From an uncultured Granulosicoccus sp. (GTDB lineage: Bacteria; Pseudomonadota; Gammaproteobacteria; Granulosicoccales; Granulosicoccaceae): a stretch of DNA of 64,000 nucleotides. Location of the stretch: contig CANLXI010000004.1 of assembly GCA_947495035.1 (NCBI GenBank), forward strand, positions 1 through 64,000, in the 5' to 3' direction. Positions 8,053 to 17,843 of the stretch are shown here, piece after piece; the stretch's first letter is position 1, and every line of letters begins with the position of its first letter. The position numbers and the translations under genes were made by a program. A model generated the notes under the pieces. That model had not been told where the DNA came from. It worked only from the letters and a program-made list of their open reading frames with translations, and made no database searches.

Positions 8053-9003
8053 ATGAAAATGAAAACGAAATTCGCATCGTCCATATCGGCGTTGACTATT
8101 TTTGCATGTAGTTTTTCTGCAATGGCTGCAGATTATCCGTCGAAGCCGATAGAGGTCATCATCCCTTATGGGGCTGGTGGGAGCACGGACACGACTGGCA
8201 GGGTCTTCATCAATGCAATAAAGAAGTCTCTCGGGGCAGATGTTGTACCTCTCAATGTTGCAGGTGCTGGTGGCACGATAGGTATGGCTCAAATGTTTCA
8301 CTCCGAGCCTGATGGCTATACTCTGGGCTTCAGTCCAATTGCTCCGGTAACTGTTCAACCCCACTTGCGTAAACTTCCTTATGGAATGGATTCTTTTGAA
8401 CCTGTCTGCCTGGTTTCTGACAATCCGAATGTAATTGCTGTTGCGCCCGACAGCGAGCTGAACTCCATTGATGATCTTGTTGCACTTTCGAAAAGCGGCA
8501 AGGTTGTTGCCGTCGGTGCTGCACCTGGTTCCATGCCGCATATTGTTCAAGCAGCTGTGGCGAATGCCTATGGCACAAAGTTTACCTATCTGCCAGCAGG
8601 TAACGCTGCAAATTCAGCGAAAGCTGTCCTGGGAGGCGAAGCAACGTTTTCCTCCAATGTCTCATCGATGGTGTCTGTTAACGGGCTGAAGGGACTGGCG
8701 GTGCTTGCAGACGAGCGATTGGTCGAGCTCCCAGATATTCCGACGCTGAAGGAACAGGGGGAGGACCTCAGCCTCTCCATCTGGTTTGGTCTCTTTGCAC
8801 CCCAAGGGACTTCGGAAGACAAACTTGACAAACTGGATGAGGCCTGTAGTGAGGCTGTCCAGGATCCAGAATTTCTGGAAGGCATGAAAAAGGCTCAGTC
8901 CATTGTGCGTTATCTGCCGCGCAGTGAGTTCAAGGAGTACTACCAGGAGCAGTTCACCAATAACAAGGAACTGCTGGAATTGATCGGGGTGAAAGCAAAA
9001 TAG
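8053..9003 (+). CDS. tctC: tripartite tricarboxylate transporter substrate-binding protein (TctC/Bug)
   Basis: A 316-residue periplasmic Bug-family receptor. Residues 1-25 form a signal peptide (basic start, hydrophobic core, AMAA cleavage region). The mature start YPSKPIEVIIPYGAGGSTD is the classic Bug motif, and AGAGGT and a DGYT-type stretch follow. It should deliver a carboxylate to the TctAB membrane pair encoded about 0.9 kb downstream. That long gap between receptor and TctB is unusual. Binding is usually through the carboxylate of di- or tricarboxylic acids; the ligand here is unknown but probably feeds the hydroxy-acid cluster upstream. Confidence 0.9.
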   Translation: MKMKTKFASSISALTIFACSFSAMAADYPSKPIEVIIPYGAGGSTDTTGRVFINAIKKSLGADVVPLNVAGAGGTIGMAQMFHSEPDGYTLGFSPIAPVTVQPHLRKLPYGMDSFEPVCLVSDNPNVIAVAPDSELNSIDDLVALSKSGKVVAVGAAPGSMPHIVQAAVANAYGTKFTYLPAGNAANSAKAVLGGEATFSSNVSSMVSVNGLKGLAVLADERLVELPDIPTLKEQGEDLSLSIWFGLFAPQGTSEDKLDKLDEACSEAVQDPEFLEGMKKAQSIVRYLPRSEFKEYYQEQFTNNKELLELIGVKAK

Positions 9004-9896
9004 CTTGTTGAAAGCGTTGAATCCAGTCAACTCCGATCCACTGTGGCGGGAGCAACTCTCGCTGCAGTGGTCGGAAAAGCACTTTCAATTCTGAATGAAA
9101 TGGCTGTTTCAGGCCTTGAGACACCTCAGGTTCAGTTCCGAACCAGCGAACAGTCGGTTTGGCGAGCATTTCGACACTGAGATGCTCAATGGCTACTCGG
9201 AATGATTCCATGATGCTGCGACACATTGCATGTTCGGGTGGGTGAAGGTGAGGGCCTGTCAAACATGTTGTCACAAACGGTATCACCGAGGTTGCCGGGA
9301 AGCGGGGCCTGAAGACCACAAAACTCGACACTATTGGCACAACAAGTTCGAAGTCAATGCCACACGGCTAGATGTGGAAACTCCATGCACTGACGCGAAT
9401 GTGTGGTTGACGCAAGAATTGCCAGAAAGGACCAGAAGGACGAGTAATTGATAACGGGCCAGAGCATACGTGTGTCACGAATACGCTGGATACAAGGTGG
9501 CGCTCTGGTCACGTTGTGTGAGCAGGCCTCCGGGAGTCTCCCTGCGGGGGGATATGCGATTGTAAGCAAAAGGCATGTGGATGGCAGGCCATTGTCTTGG
9601 GGTGAATCTGGACAATGCAATAATGGCACCTCAGGAAATAGCCCGGCGAAAATCCGTTGTATGTCTGGGCTACTTCCGTGCGTTGAAGGCAGATGCGGTG
9701 CATGTTTATTGAACGGCTCCCAATCCGACAATCAAACGAGAGCAATTGTTTTCGAGTTCATGGAAGCAGAATACAATGGTATTTGCTGTCATGCGCCGAT
9801 CATGATGCAAGAAAGGGTAGGTGCGAGTTGGCATGTCATGGTTGACTGATCATTCGCAACTGCTGGGGAGGTTTGGTCATTGCTACGAGGTTTCTC
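9004..9896. other. 893-bp gap inside the tctC-tctB unit
   Basis: Nothing here matches a family I recognise. The longest plus-strand frame (9448-9849, 133 codons) has an ordinary-DNA composition, no good ribosome binding site and no motif. A minus-strand frame at 8954-9340 overlaps the end of tctC and is likewise unconvincing. Since tctC, tctB and tctA are normally adjacent, this is probably inserted or decayed DNA. Confidence 0.5.
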
Positions 9897-10358
9897 ATGA
9901 AAAAGATCAATAACGCGGATACCTATCTGGGGGGGATCTCTCTTCTCCTGGGGGTGATTTTTCTGGTCATCAGTTACAAGGAGAGCGCGACGGTCTTTGT
10001 TCTTCAGGGTGATGCTCCACCGTTTCTTGTGCCGCAGATCTATCTCTTCTTGTGGATTGCGATATCGGTGGCTCTGCTGCTTGGTGGCTTGTTGGGCAAG
10101 GGCACACCCATACCCACCGTGGACAAGAAAAGGCTTGTCAGTGTCATTGGCTGTGTCGCCATTGGCGCGGTACTCATGAAGTATATCGGTTTTGTTTTCG
10201 CCGGGGCCATATCGGTGATTGGTACATGCATTCTGCTTGCCTATCGGAAGATATGGATTGTGTTTCTGACCGGTATTCTCAGCGGCGTTCTTGTCTGGGC
10301 TCTGCTCAGCGGCTTTGCAGATATGCCATTGCCCACTTTCCCGGGAATGAGGTTCTGA
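9897..10358 (+). CDS. tctB: tripartite tricarboxylate transporter small membrane subunit (TctB)
   Basis: A protein of 153 residues with four predicted membrane segments (GGISLLLGVIFLVIS, IYLFLWIAISVALLL, a central segment near VIGCVAIGAVLM, and a C-terminal pair). Size, hydropathy and position just before tctA identify the poorly conserved TctB family. ATG 9897 has GAGG 6 bp upstream; an upstream TTG at 9873 with GGGGAGG is an alternative. It ends one base before tctA, so the two are translationally linked. Function: stabilises or assists TctA in Na/H-coupled carboxylate uptake in the inner membrane. Confidence 0.82.
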   Translation: MKKINNADTYLGGISLLLGVIFLVISYKESATVFVLQGDAPPFLVPQIYLFLWIAISVALLLGGLLGKGTPIPTVDKKRLVSVIGCVAIGAVLMKYIGFVFAGAISVIGTCILLAYRKIWIVFLTGILSGVLVWALLSGFADMPLPTFPGMRF

Positions 10359-10359
10359 T

Positions 10360-11883
10360 ATGAATTTCGATACATTGATAGCATCATTTGGTTTGTTCGA
10401 CCCTCTGGCTCTAGCCATCATGTTGTTGGCAACCAGCGTCGGCATGATCGTTGGTGCCTTGCCAGGGCTTGGGACAGTCACGGCACTTGCCATGATGCTG
10501 CCTTTCACCTATGTGCTGACGGCGCCTCAGGCCATCGGGATGTTGCTAGCGATCTATGTTTCTTCCGTTTATGGCGGCTCCATCCCTGCATTGCTCATCA
10601 ACGTTCCAGGTACACCGCAGTCGGCTGCAACCACATTCGATGGCTATCCCATGGCCAAACAAGGGAAGGTCGCTGAAGCACTGGGTTGGGTAACCATGTC
10701 ATCGGCAATAGGTGGCATTTTTTCCATGGTCGTCCTGATGTTTGCAGCTCCACAACTGGCATCCATTGCAATCAACTTTGGCTCCATTGAGACTTTTGCT
10801 CTTATCGTTTTCTCTCTCACGACCATAGCCTGGGTGTCGAAGGGCAATCCATTGAAGGGACTGCTGGCTGGAGTTGTGGGTGTTTTTCTTGCCACGATAG
10901 GCGTGGATGAAATGAGTGGAACCTACCGTTTCACTTTTGATATCTTCGCTCTATCGGCTGGATTTCATATTGTTCCGATACTTATAGGTCTGTTTGCTGT
11001 TTCGGAAGTTTTTGCGACAGCTGGCACCGGGATCAAGAAGGTGGCGCAGCCAATTTTGAGTACAGGGTTCAAGGTAGCCTCATTCAAAGAGTGGAATGCG
11101 CGAAAAGGTACCCTACTTCGAGGGTCGGTTATCGGCACATTTCTAGGCATCCTTCCCGGAGTCGGGGCAACGGCAGCGTCTCTGATTTCCTATGCTCAGG
11201 CTCGGGCAAGTTCACCGCGGAAAGACAATTTTGGCGAAGGCGAGCCTGAAGGGCTGGTCGCCTCTGAGTCGGCGAACAATGCTGTAACGGGTGGAGCTCT
11301 GGTTCCAACTCTTGCGCTGGGAATTCCAGGAGATGCAGCCACGGCAGTCATGATGGGTGCCTTGGTCATTCATGGTATTACTCCTGGTGTTCAGTTGTTC
11401 AATCGTAGTCCAGAGTTGGTCAGTTTTATATTTGTTGCCCTCCTTGTTGCCAATATCATGATGTTTTTCGTGGCAGTCGCAGGTGCACAGATATTCAGTC
11501 GAGTGCTTCGCATGCCCCATGCTCTGATCATGGGAGTTGTTGTAGCGCTGTCATTTGCGGGTTCTTATGTAGTCCGCTTCAGCATGCTTGATGTCGGGGT
11601 TGCGATAATTGCGGGGGCCATCGGAGTTTTCCTTCGTTATGCCAATGTTCCACTCGCTCCAATTGTCATTGGTTTTATCCTTGGAAAACCTTTGGAGACC
11701 AATCTGCGGCAGGGACTCATCCTGACCGATATGAATCCGCTCGCGTTTTTTCAGAGTTCCATCGCCTGCGTATTATTTCTGATCACGGCAGTTGTCATTC
11801 TATATCCTCTCATTGGTCCGAAGCTTGTTAACCGTTCAAGGTTGAAAGCGAAGAAAGATGCGGCGTCAACAGACGAAATGTGA
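10360..11883 (+). CDS. tctA: tripartite tricarboxylate transporter large permease (TctA)
   Basis: A 507-residue inner-membrane permease with about 11-12 hydrophobic segments. Diagnostic features are the two glycine/proline-rich repeats GALPGLGTVTALAMMLPFTY near the N terminus and GILPGVGATAASLISY near residues 260-275, together with VPGTPQSAATTFDGYP and IPGDAATAVMMGAL. It is full length and follows tctB with a one-base gap. With TctC it should import a di- or tricarboxylate. The end of the gene is followed by 357 bp without a gene. Confidence 0.93.
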   Translation: MNFDTLIASFGLFDPLALAIMLLATSVGMIVGALPGLGTVTALAMMLPFTYVLTAPQAIGMLLAIYVSSVYGGSIPALLINVPGTPQSAATTFDGYPMAKQGKVAEALGWVTMSSAIGGIFSMVVLMFAAPQLASIAINFGSIETFALIVFSLTTIAWVSKGNPLKGLLAGVVGVFLATIGVDEMSGTYRFTFDIFALSAGFHIVPILIGLFAVSEVFATAGTGIKKVAQPILSTGFKVASFKEWNARKGTLLRGSVIGTFLGILPGVGATAASLISYAQARASSPRKDNFGEGEPEGLVASESANNAVTGGALVPTLALGIPGDAATAVMMGALVIHGITPGVQLFNRSPELVSFIFVALLVANIMMFFVAVAGAQIFSRVLRMPHALIMGVVVALSFAGSYVVRFSMLDVGVAIIAGAIGVFLRYANVPLAPIVIGFILGKPLETNLRQGLILTDMNPLAFFQSSIACVLFLITAVVILYPLIGPKLVNRSRLKAKKDAASTDEM

Positions 11884-12240
11884 GGACTGAATCGAAGCTG
11901 AGCTTCAGGCGGGGAGTGCCAGGGACTGCTCTCAAAGGGAGAAAGGAGTCTCATCCATTTGTCTTGATGTATTCGAGTGGGATGGATGAGCCGTCGCTGG
12001 CCAGGTGGCTACCAGTGAGGTCGCAACCAGACGTTGGCTACTTCGCGTAAGTTCAGCGTCAGAGTTGCGTGGTCGCCAGTGATGAATCCTGATTGTACAA
12101 GGCGATATCAAGGAGAGCTCGTGCTTCTTACTTCCTGATACTCAATGACGTTCAGTCCCACAGCGTGGGTTTGGTCGCTTGAGCTCGACGGCTTGCTGGG
12201 GCCGACCACGACAAATGACCCCAGTACTGGCGTACTGGTT
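11884..12240. other. 357-bp gap between convergent genes
   Basis: No gene seen. A 9-bp inverted repeat CTCATCCAT/ATGGATGAG (11950-11958 and 11982-11990, 23-nt loop) could form a hairpin between the convergent tctA and the YdiJ-type gene; there is no T tract, so termination is not certain. Confidence 0.45.
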
Positions 12241-15200
12241 TCAGTTGGAGTGACGCCGCAGCTGTTTCAGCAGAACTTGAACCGGATGAGGAATCTGTTG
12301 CTCATCAAAGCGCTTCACCTGGCTGCGACAGGAATAACCGGTCGCCATCAGTCGACCCTTGTTGGACGCCTCGTTCACCGGTTGGCGCCAGCTCAGATCA
12401 TATATTCGGAGGGAGGTTGCGTAATTGGCTGTTTCGTGACCGTAGGTGCCGGACATTCCGCAGCAGCCAACCGTGAGTATCTCGAGTTTCTGGCCTAGTG
12501 CTTCGAACAGCAACTGCCAGCTGCGGACCGACGGCGCCGCTGAGGTTTTCTCGGTACAGTGTGCCAGCAGCCTGAATTGCCCCTGGGGCAGTCGAGATGC
12601 CACGGCTTCGAGCGCACTCTGCTGCTGCACCAGCCATTCCTGGATCAGCTGCACCGGCGGCAGTTCCTCGGCGGGCATTGCGGATCCATACTCCTGACGA
12701 TAGGTCAGCGTCATTGACGGGTCGATACCGACCAGCGGCAGTCCTTTGGCAGCGAGTGTATTGAGCAAGCTGGCATTACGCTGTGCCGCTTTCTCGAACG
12801 CAGCCATAAAGCCATGCACGTGCAGTGGCTTACCGTTTGGTCTGAAAGGCGCCACTAGTACATGGAAGCCGAGTTGACCGAGCAGATCGATCAGGTCCAG
12901 CACCAGCTGGGTCTCGAAATAGCTGGTGAAGGCGTCCTGTACGATGATCACGCTTCTGTCACGTTGTGACTCGGACAGCGCAGCCACGGTCTCGGATGTG
13001 GCAAGGTCGATGCCGCGCTGGCGCAGTCCGACAGTCAGATTCTGGCTGCAAATGGCCGGGCTGTCGACCATGCCCAGCTGGTGCCGGAAAACCCGCTTGA
13101 TCAGTGGATTGCCCGTGGCCCAGTTATAGGGTGCCGGAAAACGTGCCAGCAGCGGTATCACATGTTCCAGGCTGCCAACGAAGTAATCCTTCATCGGGCG
13201 CAGATAACGCCCGTAGTAAAGCTCGAGAAAGCGGGATCGGAAGTCTGGCACATTGACCTTGACCGGGCACTGACTGACGCAGGATTTGCAGGCGAGACAA
13301 CCCATCATCGCCTCATGTACCTCGTTGGAAAAATCATGTTCACCGCGCCTTTTTGCCAGGCTGTTGTGCAAGCGGTTAGGCAACGTGCGCATGAAGGAGA
13401 GTTGTTTGACTCGATCGCTCTCCACCTGCAAATCGACACCTTGACTGGACATCAGTCGCAACCATTCGCGAATCAGCGACGCTCGCCCCTTGGGAGAATG
13501 GATTCGCTCCCGGGTTCCCTTCCAGGACGGGCACATCGCATCGTTGGGGTCGTAATTGAAGCAGGCGCCATTTCCGTTGCATTTCATCGCAGAATCATAC
13601 GTTTGGCGTACGTCTCGACCAATCTGACGGTCGTGCTGCCCGCGGGTTGGTACCTGATCGATTCTCAGCAATTCGGCACTGTCGATCATCGGAGTCGCTA
13701 TCTTGCCTGGATTGAGCTGATTGTGCGGATCGAAGGCAGCTTTGATGCGTTTCAACTCCGGGTAGAGTTCCCCAAAAAACTCAGGCGCATACTCAGAGCG
13801 CATCCCCTTGCCATGCTCGCCCCAGAGCAGCCCCTTGTATTTGCGCGTCAGCCCAACCACTTCATCGGTGATCTCGCGAATCAGCCCTACCTGGGACTCA
13901 TCCTTCATGTCGATGGCCGGGCGAACATGCAGTACCCCGGCATCGACATGACCGAACATTCCGTAGTCGAGTCCTCGCCGATCCAGCAGCGCACGAAACT
14001 CCATGATGAAGTCCGCCAGGTTCTCCGGCGGTACCGCGGTATCTTCGACGAACGGAATGGGACGTCGCTCGCCCTTGGCATTGCCCAGCAGCCCTACCGC
14101 TCTTTTGCGCATGCTCCAGATCTTGTTGATCTCGCTGGCGCCATAGGCCACCGTATGCCCAAAGTTTTTGCCACTCTGGCCGCGGACCTGTTCGAGGTGG
14201 GCCAGAAACCTGTCTACATCGTCCTGCAACTGTGCTTCGTCGTCGGCGGTATATTCAACAAGATTGATGCCTTGGATCTCGGGCTCACCGGCCTGCTGTG
14301 GAAAATAGCCACTTACCGCATCCCAGACGATATCTCCCATCGCAAGATTCAGTACCCTGGAGTCGATGGTTTCGATCGAGGTTGGCCTCCAGGCGGTCAA
14401 TGCCTTGGCATCGCGTAGCGAACTTTCGAAGCTGTCGTACTTGATATTGATCAGCGCTGAAAACTTCGGAATCGGCAACAGGTTCAGTTTCGCCTCGGCG
14501 ATAAAGGCCAGCGTCCCTTCGGCCCCGCAAAGCACCGAATTGAGATTGAAGCGCCCCTGTTCATCACGGATATGAGCAAGGTCATAACCCGTCAGGCAAC
14601 GGTTGAGTTTCGGGAATCTGGCCTCGATGTCGTCGCGGCGGGTGCGGTAAATTTCATCCAGCAACCGGTGCGCTACACCGATGCGGTCATCCCGCTGCTT
14701 GATCCTGGCCAGTTCAGTCTCGTCGAGCACCCCGGATTCCCAGCAACTGCCATCGAGCCATACCGAGCGCAGCTCGAGGACGTGATCGCGCGTCTTGCCG
14801 TAGAGGCAGGATCCCTGACCGCTGGCATCGGTATTGATCATGCCGCCAATGGTCGCGCGATTACTGCTCGAAAGCTCGGGTGCGAAGAACAGGCCATGCG
14901 GTTTCAACGCAGCATTCAGTTGATCCTTTACCACGCCGCCTTCAACCCGCACCCAGCGCTCTTCGGCATTGATCTCGAGGATGCGGTTCATGTGCTTCGA
15001 GGTATCCACGATGAGTCCGTCCGTCAGCGACTGTCCGTTGATGCCGGTACCGCCGCCTCTGGGGCTCAGATGGATGCCGGCAAAACGCGCTTCACCGGAC
15101 AGTCGTGTGATCGATATCAGGTCTTCCTCGGTTCTGGGGTACAGGACCCCCTGCGGGAGCAATTGATAGATGCCGTTGTCGGTGGACTGGACCACCCGGT

Positions 15201-15309
15201 TGGCATAGTCAGGGCTGGTTTCACCGCTGAAGCCTTGCTGCTGCAGGCTTTCGATAAATTCGAGGTAGAGACTGTCCGTGGTATCAGATTCGGCAATGCG
15301 TGGAATCAT
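12241..15309 (-). CDS. ydiJ: FAD/4Fe-4S D-2-hydroxyglutarate dehydrogenase (YdiJ type)
   Basis: A 1022-residue fusion, the length of E. coli YdiJ (about 1018). The N-terminal half is a PCMH-type FAD domain (SPRGGGTG..GQ near 65-75, TIGGMINTDASGQGS near 155). The C-terminal half is an iron-sulphur module: CNGNGAC...MCPS near 576-595, the ferredoxin-like CLACKSCVSQCPV near 670, and a late CCG-type region with VGCCGMSGTYG. The family oxidises D-2-hydroxyglutarate (and perhaps D-lactate-like acids) and passes electrons to the membrane chain. It is divergent from a LysR gene across 140 bp that contain a strong inverted repeat, so that regulator probably controls it. Nothing looks truncated. Confidence 0.88.
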   Translation of the reverse strand: MIPRIAESDTTDSLYLEFIESLQQQGFSGETSPDYANRVVQSTDNGIYQLLPQGVLYPRTEEDLISITRLSGEARFAGIHLSPRGGGTGINGQSLTDGLIVDTSKHMNRILEINAEERWVRVEGGVVKDQLNAALKPHGLFFAPELSSSNRATIGGMINTDASGQGSCLYGKTRDHVLELRSVWLDGSCWESGVLDETELARIKQRDDRIGVAHRLLDEIYRTRRDDIEARFPKLNRCLTGYDLAHIRDEQGRFNLNSVLCGAEGTLAFIAEAKLNLLPIPKFSALINIKYDSFESSLRDAKALTAWRPTSIETIDSRVLNLAMGDIVWDAVSGYFPQQAGEPEIQGINLVEYTADDEAQLQDDVDRFLAHLEQVRGQSGKNFGHTVAYGASEINKIWSMRKRAVGLLGNAKGERRPIPFVEDTAVPPENLADFIMEFRALLDRRGLDYGMFGHVDAGVLHVRPAIDMKDESQVGLIREITDEVVGLTRKYKGLLWGEHGKGMRSEYAPEFFGELYPELKRIKAAFDPHNQLNPGKIATPMIDSAELLRIDQVPTRGQHDRQIGRDVRQTYDSAMKCNGNGACFNYDPNDAMCPSWKGTRERIHSPKGRASLIREWLRLMSSQGVDLQVESDRVKQLSFMRTLPNRLHNSLAKRRGEHDFSNEVHEAMMGCLACKSCVSQCPVKVNVPDFRSRFLELYYGRYLRPMKDYFVGSLEHVIPLLARFPAPYNWATGNPLIKRVFRHQLGMVDSPAICSQNLTVGLRQRGIDLATSETVAALSESQRDRSVIIVQDAFTSYFETQLVLDLIDLLGQLGFHVLVAPFRPNGKPLHVHGFMAAFEKAAQRNASLLNTLAAKGLPLVGIDPSMTLTYRQEYGSAMPAEELPPVQLIQEWLVQQQSALEAVASRLPQGQFRLLAHCTEKTSAAPSVRSWQLLFEALGQKLEILTVGCCGMSGTYGHETANYATSLRIYDLSWRQPVNEASNKGRLMATGYSCRSQVKRFDEQQIPHPVQVLLKQLRRHSN

Positions 15310-15395
15310 GGTGCTTGGAAACCTGTCGTTGAGAAGCAGTTGTTACCATTCGGACTATGTTAGGAATCCTTGCTAATCATTATTGAGGAATTTTA

Positions 15396-15432
15396 TTAAC
15401 CAAACAATAATGCCATTGGTTAAGCTATTGTT
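15396..15432. promoter_or_regulatory. LysR-type operator between ydiJ and its divergent regulator
   Basis: TTAACCAA (15396-15403) and TTGGTTAA (15416-15423) are a perfect 8-bp inverted repeat with a 12-bp spacer. A second, interleaved pair, AACAATA (15403-15409) and TATTGTT (15426-15432), is also perfect. The site lies in the divergent promoter region, 18-54 bp before the LysR start codon, as expected for an autoregulating LysR protein. Confidence 0.6.
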
Positions 15433-15449
15433 AAAAAAAAGTTAAGGGT

Positions 15450-16352
15450 ATGAGTTCAACAGACGATCTGGCATTTTTCAGTCGCGTGGCAATGAACGGC
15501 AGTTTGACGGCTACCGCTCGTGAGCTCGGTCTGTCGTTACCAGCCGTGAGCAAACGCTTGACTCTGCTCGAACAGCGACTTGGAGTTCAGTTGATCACTC
15601 GGACGACCAGACGTCTTGATCTTACTCCTGAAGGGCTACTGTACCTCGAAGGTGCGCGACCCATCCTGCGCGAGCTTGAAGAGCTGGAGAGTGCAGTTAG
15701 CAGTCGTCAGCAAGACTTGCGCGGACAACTGCACATAAACGCGACGTTTGGTTTTGGTCGTCGTCATGTCACTCCATTGCTCTCGACTTTCGCCAAACTG
15801 TATCCGGAAATCGAACTGTCGCTCGACCTGTCCAGCCAACCCGTAAATCTGCTGACTTCCGCAATCGACATCGACATTCGCTTCGGCGAACTCCCTGACT
15901 CACGGCTCGTTGCCTGCCACCTGCTCGATAATCCCAGGGTCCTGTGCGCTTCACCAGATTATCTGGCGCGGAAGGGCACTCCTCGCGAAATCGGTGACCT
16001 GCTGAATCATAATTGCATCATTCTTCGTCAATTCGAGAGTGACTATGCCGTGTGGCGATTTCTCCATGCGGGACAGGAACGAGCCCTCAAGGTTAAAGGC
16101 ACTCTGAGCAGTAATGACGGAGAAGCCGTGGTCAGCCTTGCGCTTGATGGGCATGGGCTGATTCTGCGTTCACGCTGGGATGTGCATGAGCAATTGCGTC
16201 GGGGCGACCTGGTCGCCGTGCTTCCCGACTACGAGGCTCCCCGGGCGGACATTTACGCTGTTTATCAGCATAGACGACACGTACCCGCGCGTATTACAAA
16301 GTTTGTTCAGCATCTCGCACAGAATCTTCCCGATCGGTTCCAGGATGCTTGA
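15450..16352 (+). CDS. LysR-family transcriptional regulator (DmlR-like subgroup)
   Basis: A 300-residue regulator of standard length. The N-terminal winged helix spans about residues 5-65 (FSRVAMNGSLTATAREL, LSLPAVSKRLTLLEQRLG), then a linker helix and a periplasmic-binding-like effector domain with the A.PDYLARKG and DGHGLILRS stretches common in the CrgA/DmlR group. The closest kind of regulator I know is DmlR of E. coli, which controls D-malate dehydrogenase. It is divergent from the YdiJ-type oxidase, and the paired inverted repeats in between suggest that it controls that gene. The effector is probably a 2-hydroxy acid (inference). Confidence 0.88.
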   Translation: MSSTDDLAFFSRVAMNGSLTATARELGLSLPAVSKRLTLLEQRLGVQLITRTTRRLDLTPEGLLYLEGARPILRELEELESAVSSRQQDLRGQLHINATFGFGRRHVTPLLSTFAKLYPEIELSLDLSSQPVNLLTSAIDIDIRFGELPDSRLVACHLLDNPRVLCASPDYLARKGTPREIGDLLNHNCIILRQFESDYAVWRFLHAGQERALKVKGTLSSNDGEAVVSLALDGHGLILRSRWDVHEQLRRGDLVAVLPDYEAPRADIYAVYQHRRHVPARITKFVQHLAQNLPDRFQDA

Positions 16353-16508
16353 GTCCAGAAAAAGAGTTGTCGCCAAGGTCGAGCGGGGAGGGCGGCACGG
16401 GTGACGAAGCATTACACCCGGAAGGCTGGTTGTCGAGTGCGTTGGCTGCCTGCCAATCCGATGGGTGGCAGGCATACGCAAACGCCTTGCAACAGATAGC
16501 CCGGCAGC

Positions 16509-17843
16509 TCAATCCGCAATGTCGAGTGTTGTGGCAAGGCTCAACAGGAGTCCTTCACCGGCATGATCTGCAATGAACTGTACCCCCACCGGCAGTCCTT
16601 CAGATAATCCTGCCGGACAGGCAAGACCTGGCAAGCCCGCCGCATTGACCCAGCCGGTGTACACGGCGTGTCCGCGTGGGCCGACCGCTTTCCCGTCAAT
16701 CGTTTCCGGGTAGGCCTGTTCCGCAGACCAGGGTGGCGCTGCCGCAGCAGGGGTCACAATGGCGTCGTAACCCCAGAGACCGCGGGCTGCCTCCCGCAAT
16801 GCGAAGACACGGGAAAGTACTTCATGAAACGACGCCGCACTGATGAGTGCACCACGGTTCGCCATTTCCTGGTACTTTTCAGCAGCGGCAGCCATGACGG
16901 TCGGGTCCTTCGACTGCATATGAGCCAATCCGACTTCAGCAATCTGGCTCCAGACCTCATTCATCGGACCGAGGTCAACTGGCAGGGTGCCTTGCACCAC
17001 CCGATGACCCATGCTGGACAAACGTTCGATGGTTGATTCGAATACATCTCGTATGCCCGGATCACAAGGCGCGTCCTGAATTTGCGCCACAGCGAGAATA
17101 TCGAGCGGGCGAGGATGCGGGCGCATGGGTTGCTTGGCGAGAACCTGGTGCAACAGGCATAGATCGCGTGCGCTGCGCGTGAGTGGCCCAACCGTTTCGA
17201 AATCGAGCAGCACCTGCATCAGGCCGCCTCCGCGGCGCACGTTACCGATGCCCGGTTTCAGCCCCCACAGTCCGGTGTAGGCAGCGGGTCTGCGAATGGA
17301 GCCGCCACCATCGGTACCCAGCCCGACGGCCGCCATACCTGAGGCCACGGCGGCAACAACACCGCCGGATGAACCTCCGGGTGTCAGAGTCGGGTCATAC
17401 GGGTTGCGTGTGACACCGAATGTCGCATTGCCGGTATAACCCTCGACCGCAAACTCCGGTGTGTTTGCCATGCCCAGTACGATGGCACCGGCCTTGCGTA
17501 GTGCGGCAACGGGTATCTCATCCTGCTCAGGTACTCTGTTTGTCAATACCGCATTTCCCCAGGCCGCCGGCAATCCTGCGCAGACAAGGTTATCCTTCAG
17601 GACAAGGGGTACGCCGTCCAGCACGCCAAGCGGTGTGCCGCTCTTCCAGCGATCCCGGGACTCGACAGCCCGATCGAGCACATCGCTTGCGCGAGTGGTA
17701 AAGGCATTCAGTATCGGGTTGAGCTGCTCGATGCGTTCGAGGTGAGACTCGGCAATGGTGACCGGATCACTGCGTCCGGTAGCGTAATCACTCAGCAACT
17801 CGGTTGCGTCTTCAGCGTTGCTGACAAGATCCTGCACATTCAT
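16509..17843 (-). CDS. amidase (amidase signature family)
   Basis: A 444-residue amidase signature enzyme. The Ser-cisSer-Lys triad is visible: Lys83 in VLKDNL, Ser158 in GGSSGG and Ser182 in DGGGSIRRPA. It should hydrolyse a C-N amide bond in the cytosol. ATG 17843 overlaps the TGA of dctM (ATGA), so translation is coupled; an ATG at 17885 would lie well inside dctM. It is the last gene of the operon that starts with the decarboxylase-like gene at 21581. The likely job is to hydrolyse an amide taken up by the TRAP transporter. A decayed piece of a second copy lies at 620-750. Confidence 0.9.
   Translation of the reverse strand: MNVQDLVSNAEDATELLSDYATGRSDPVTIAESHLERIEQLNPILNAFTTRASDVLDRAVESRDRWKSGTPLGVLDGVPLVLKDNLVCAGLPAAWGNAVLTNRVPEQDEIPVAALRKAGAIVLGMANTPEFAVEGYTGNATFGVTRNPYDPTLTPGGSSGGVVAAVASGMAAVGLGTDGGGSIRRPAAYTGLWGLKPGIGNVRRGGGLMQVLLDFETVGPLTRSARDLCLLHQVLAKQPMRPHPRPLDILAVAQIQDAPCDPGIRDVFESTIERLSSMGHRVVQGTLPVDLGPMNEVWSQIAEVGLAHMQSKDPTVMAAAAEKYQEMANRGALISAASFHEVLSRVFALREAARGLWGYDAIVTPAAAAPPWSAEQAYPETIDGKAVGPRGHAVYTGWVNAAGLPGLACPAGLSEGLPVGVQFIADHAGEGLLLSLATTLDIAD

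Noticed and set aside
9448..9849. 133-codon frame as a gene between tctC and tctB
   Set aside because: No motif, no convincing start and unusual composition; kept only as part of an unassigned gap.
13081..14418. 445-codon open frame on the plus strand
   Set aside because: It lies opposite the YdiJ-type gene and has no domain motif or ribosome binding site; its length follows from codon bias of the real gene.
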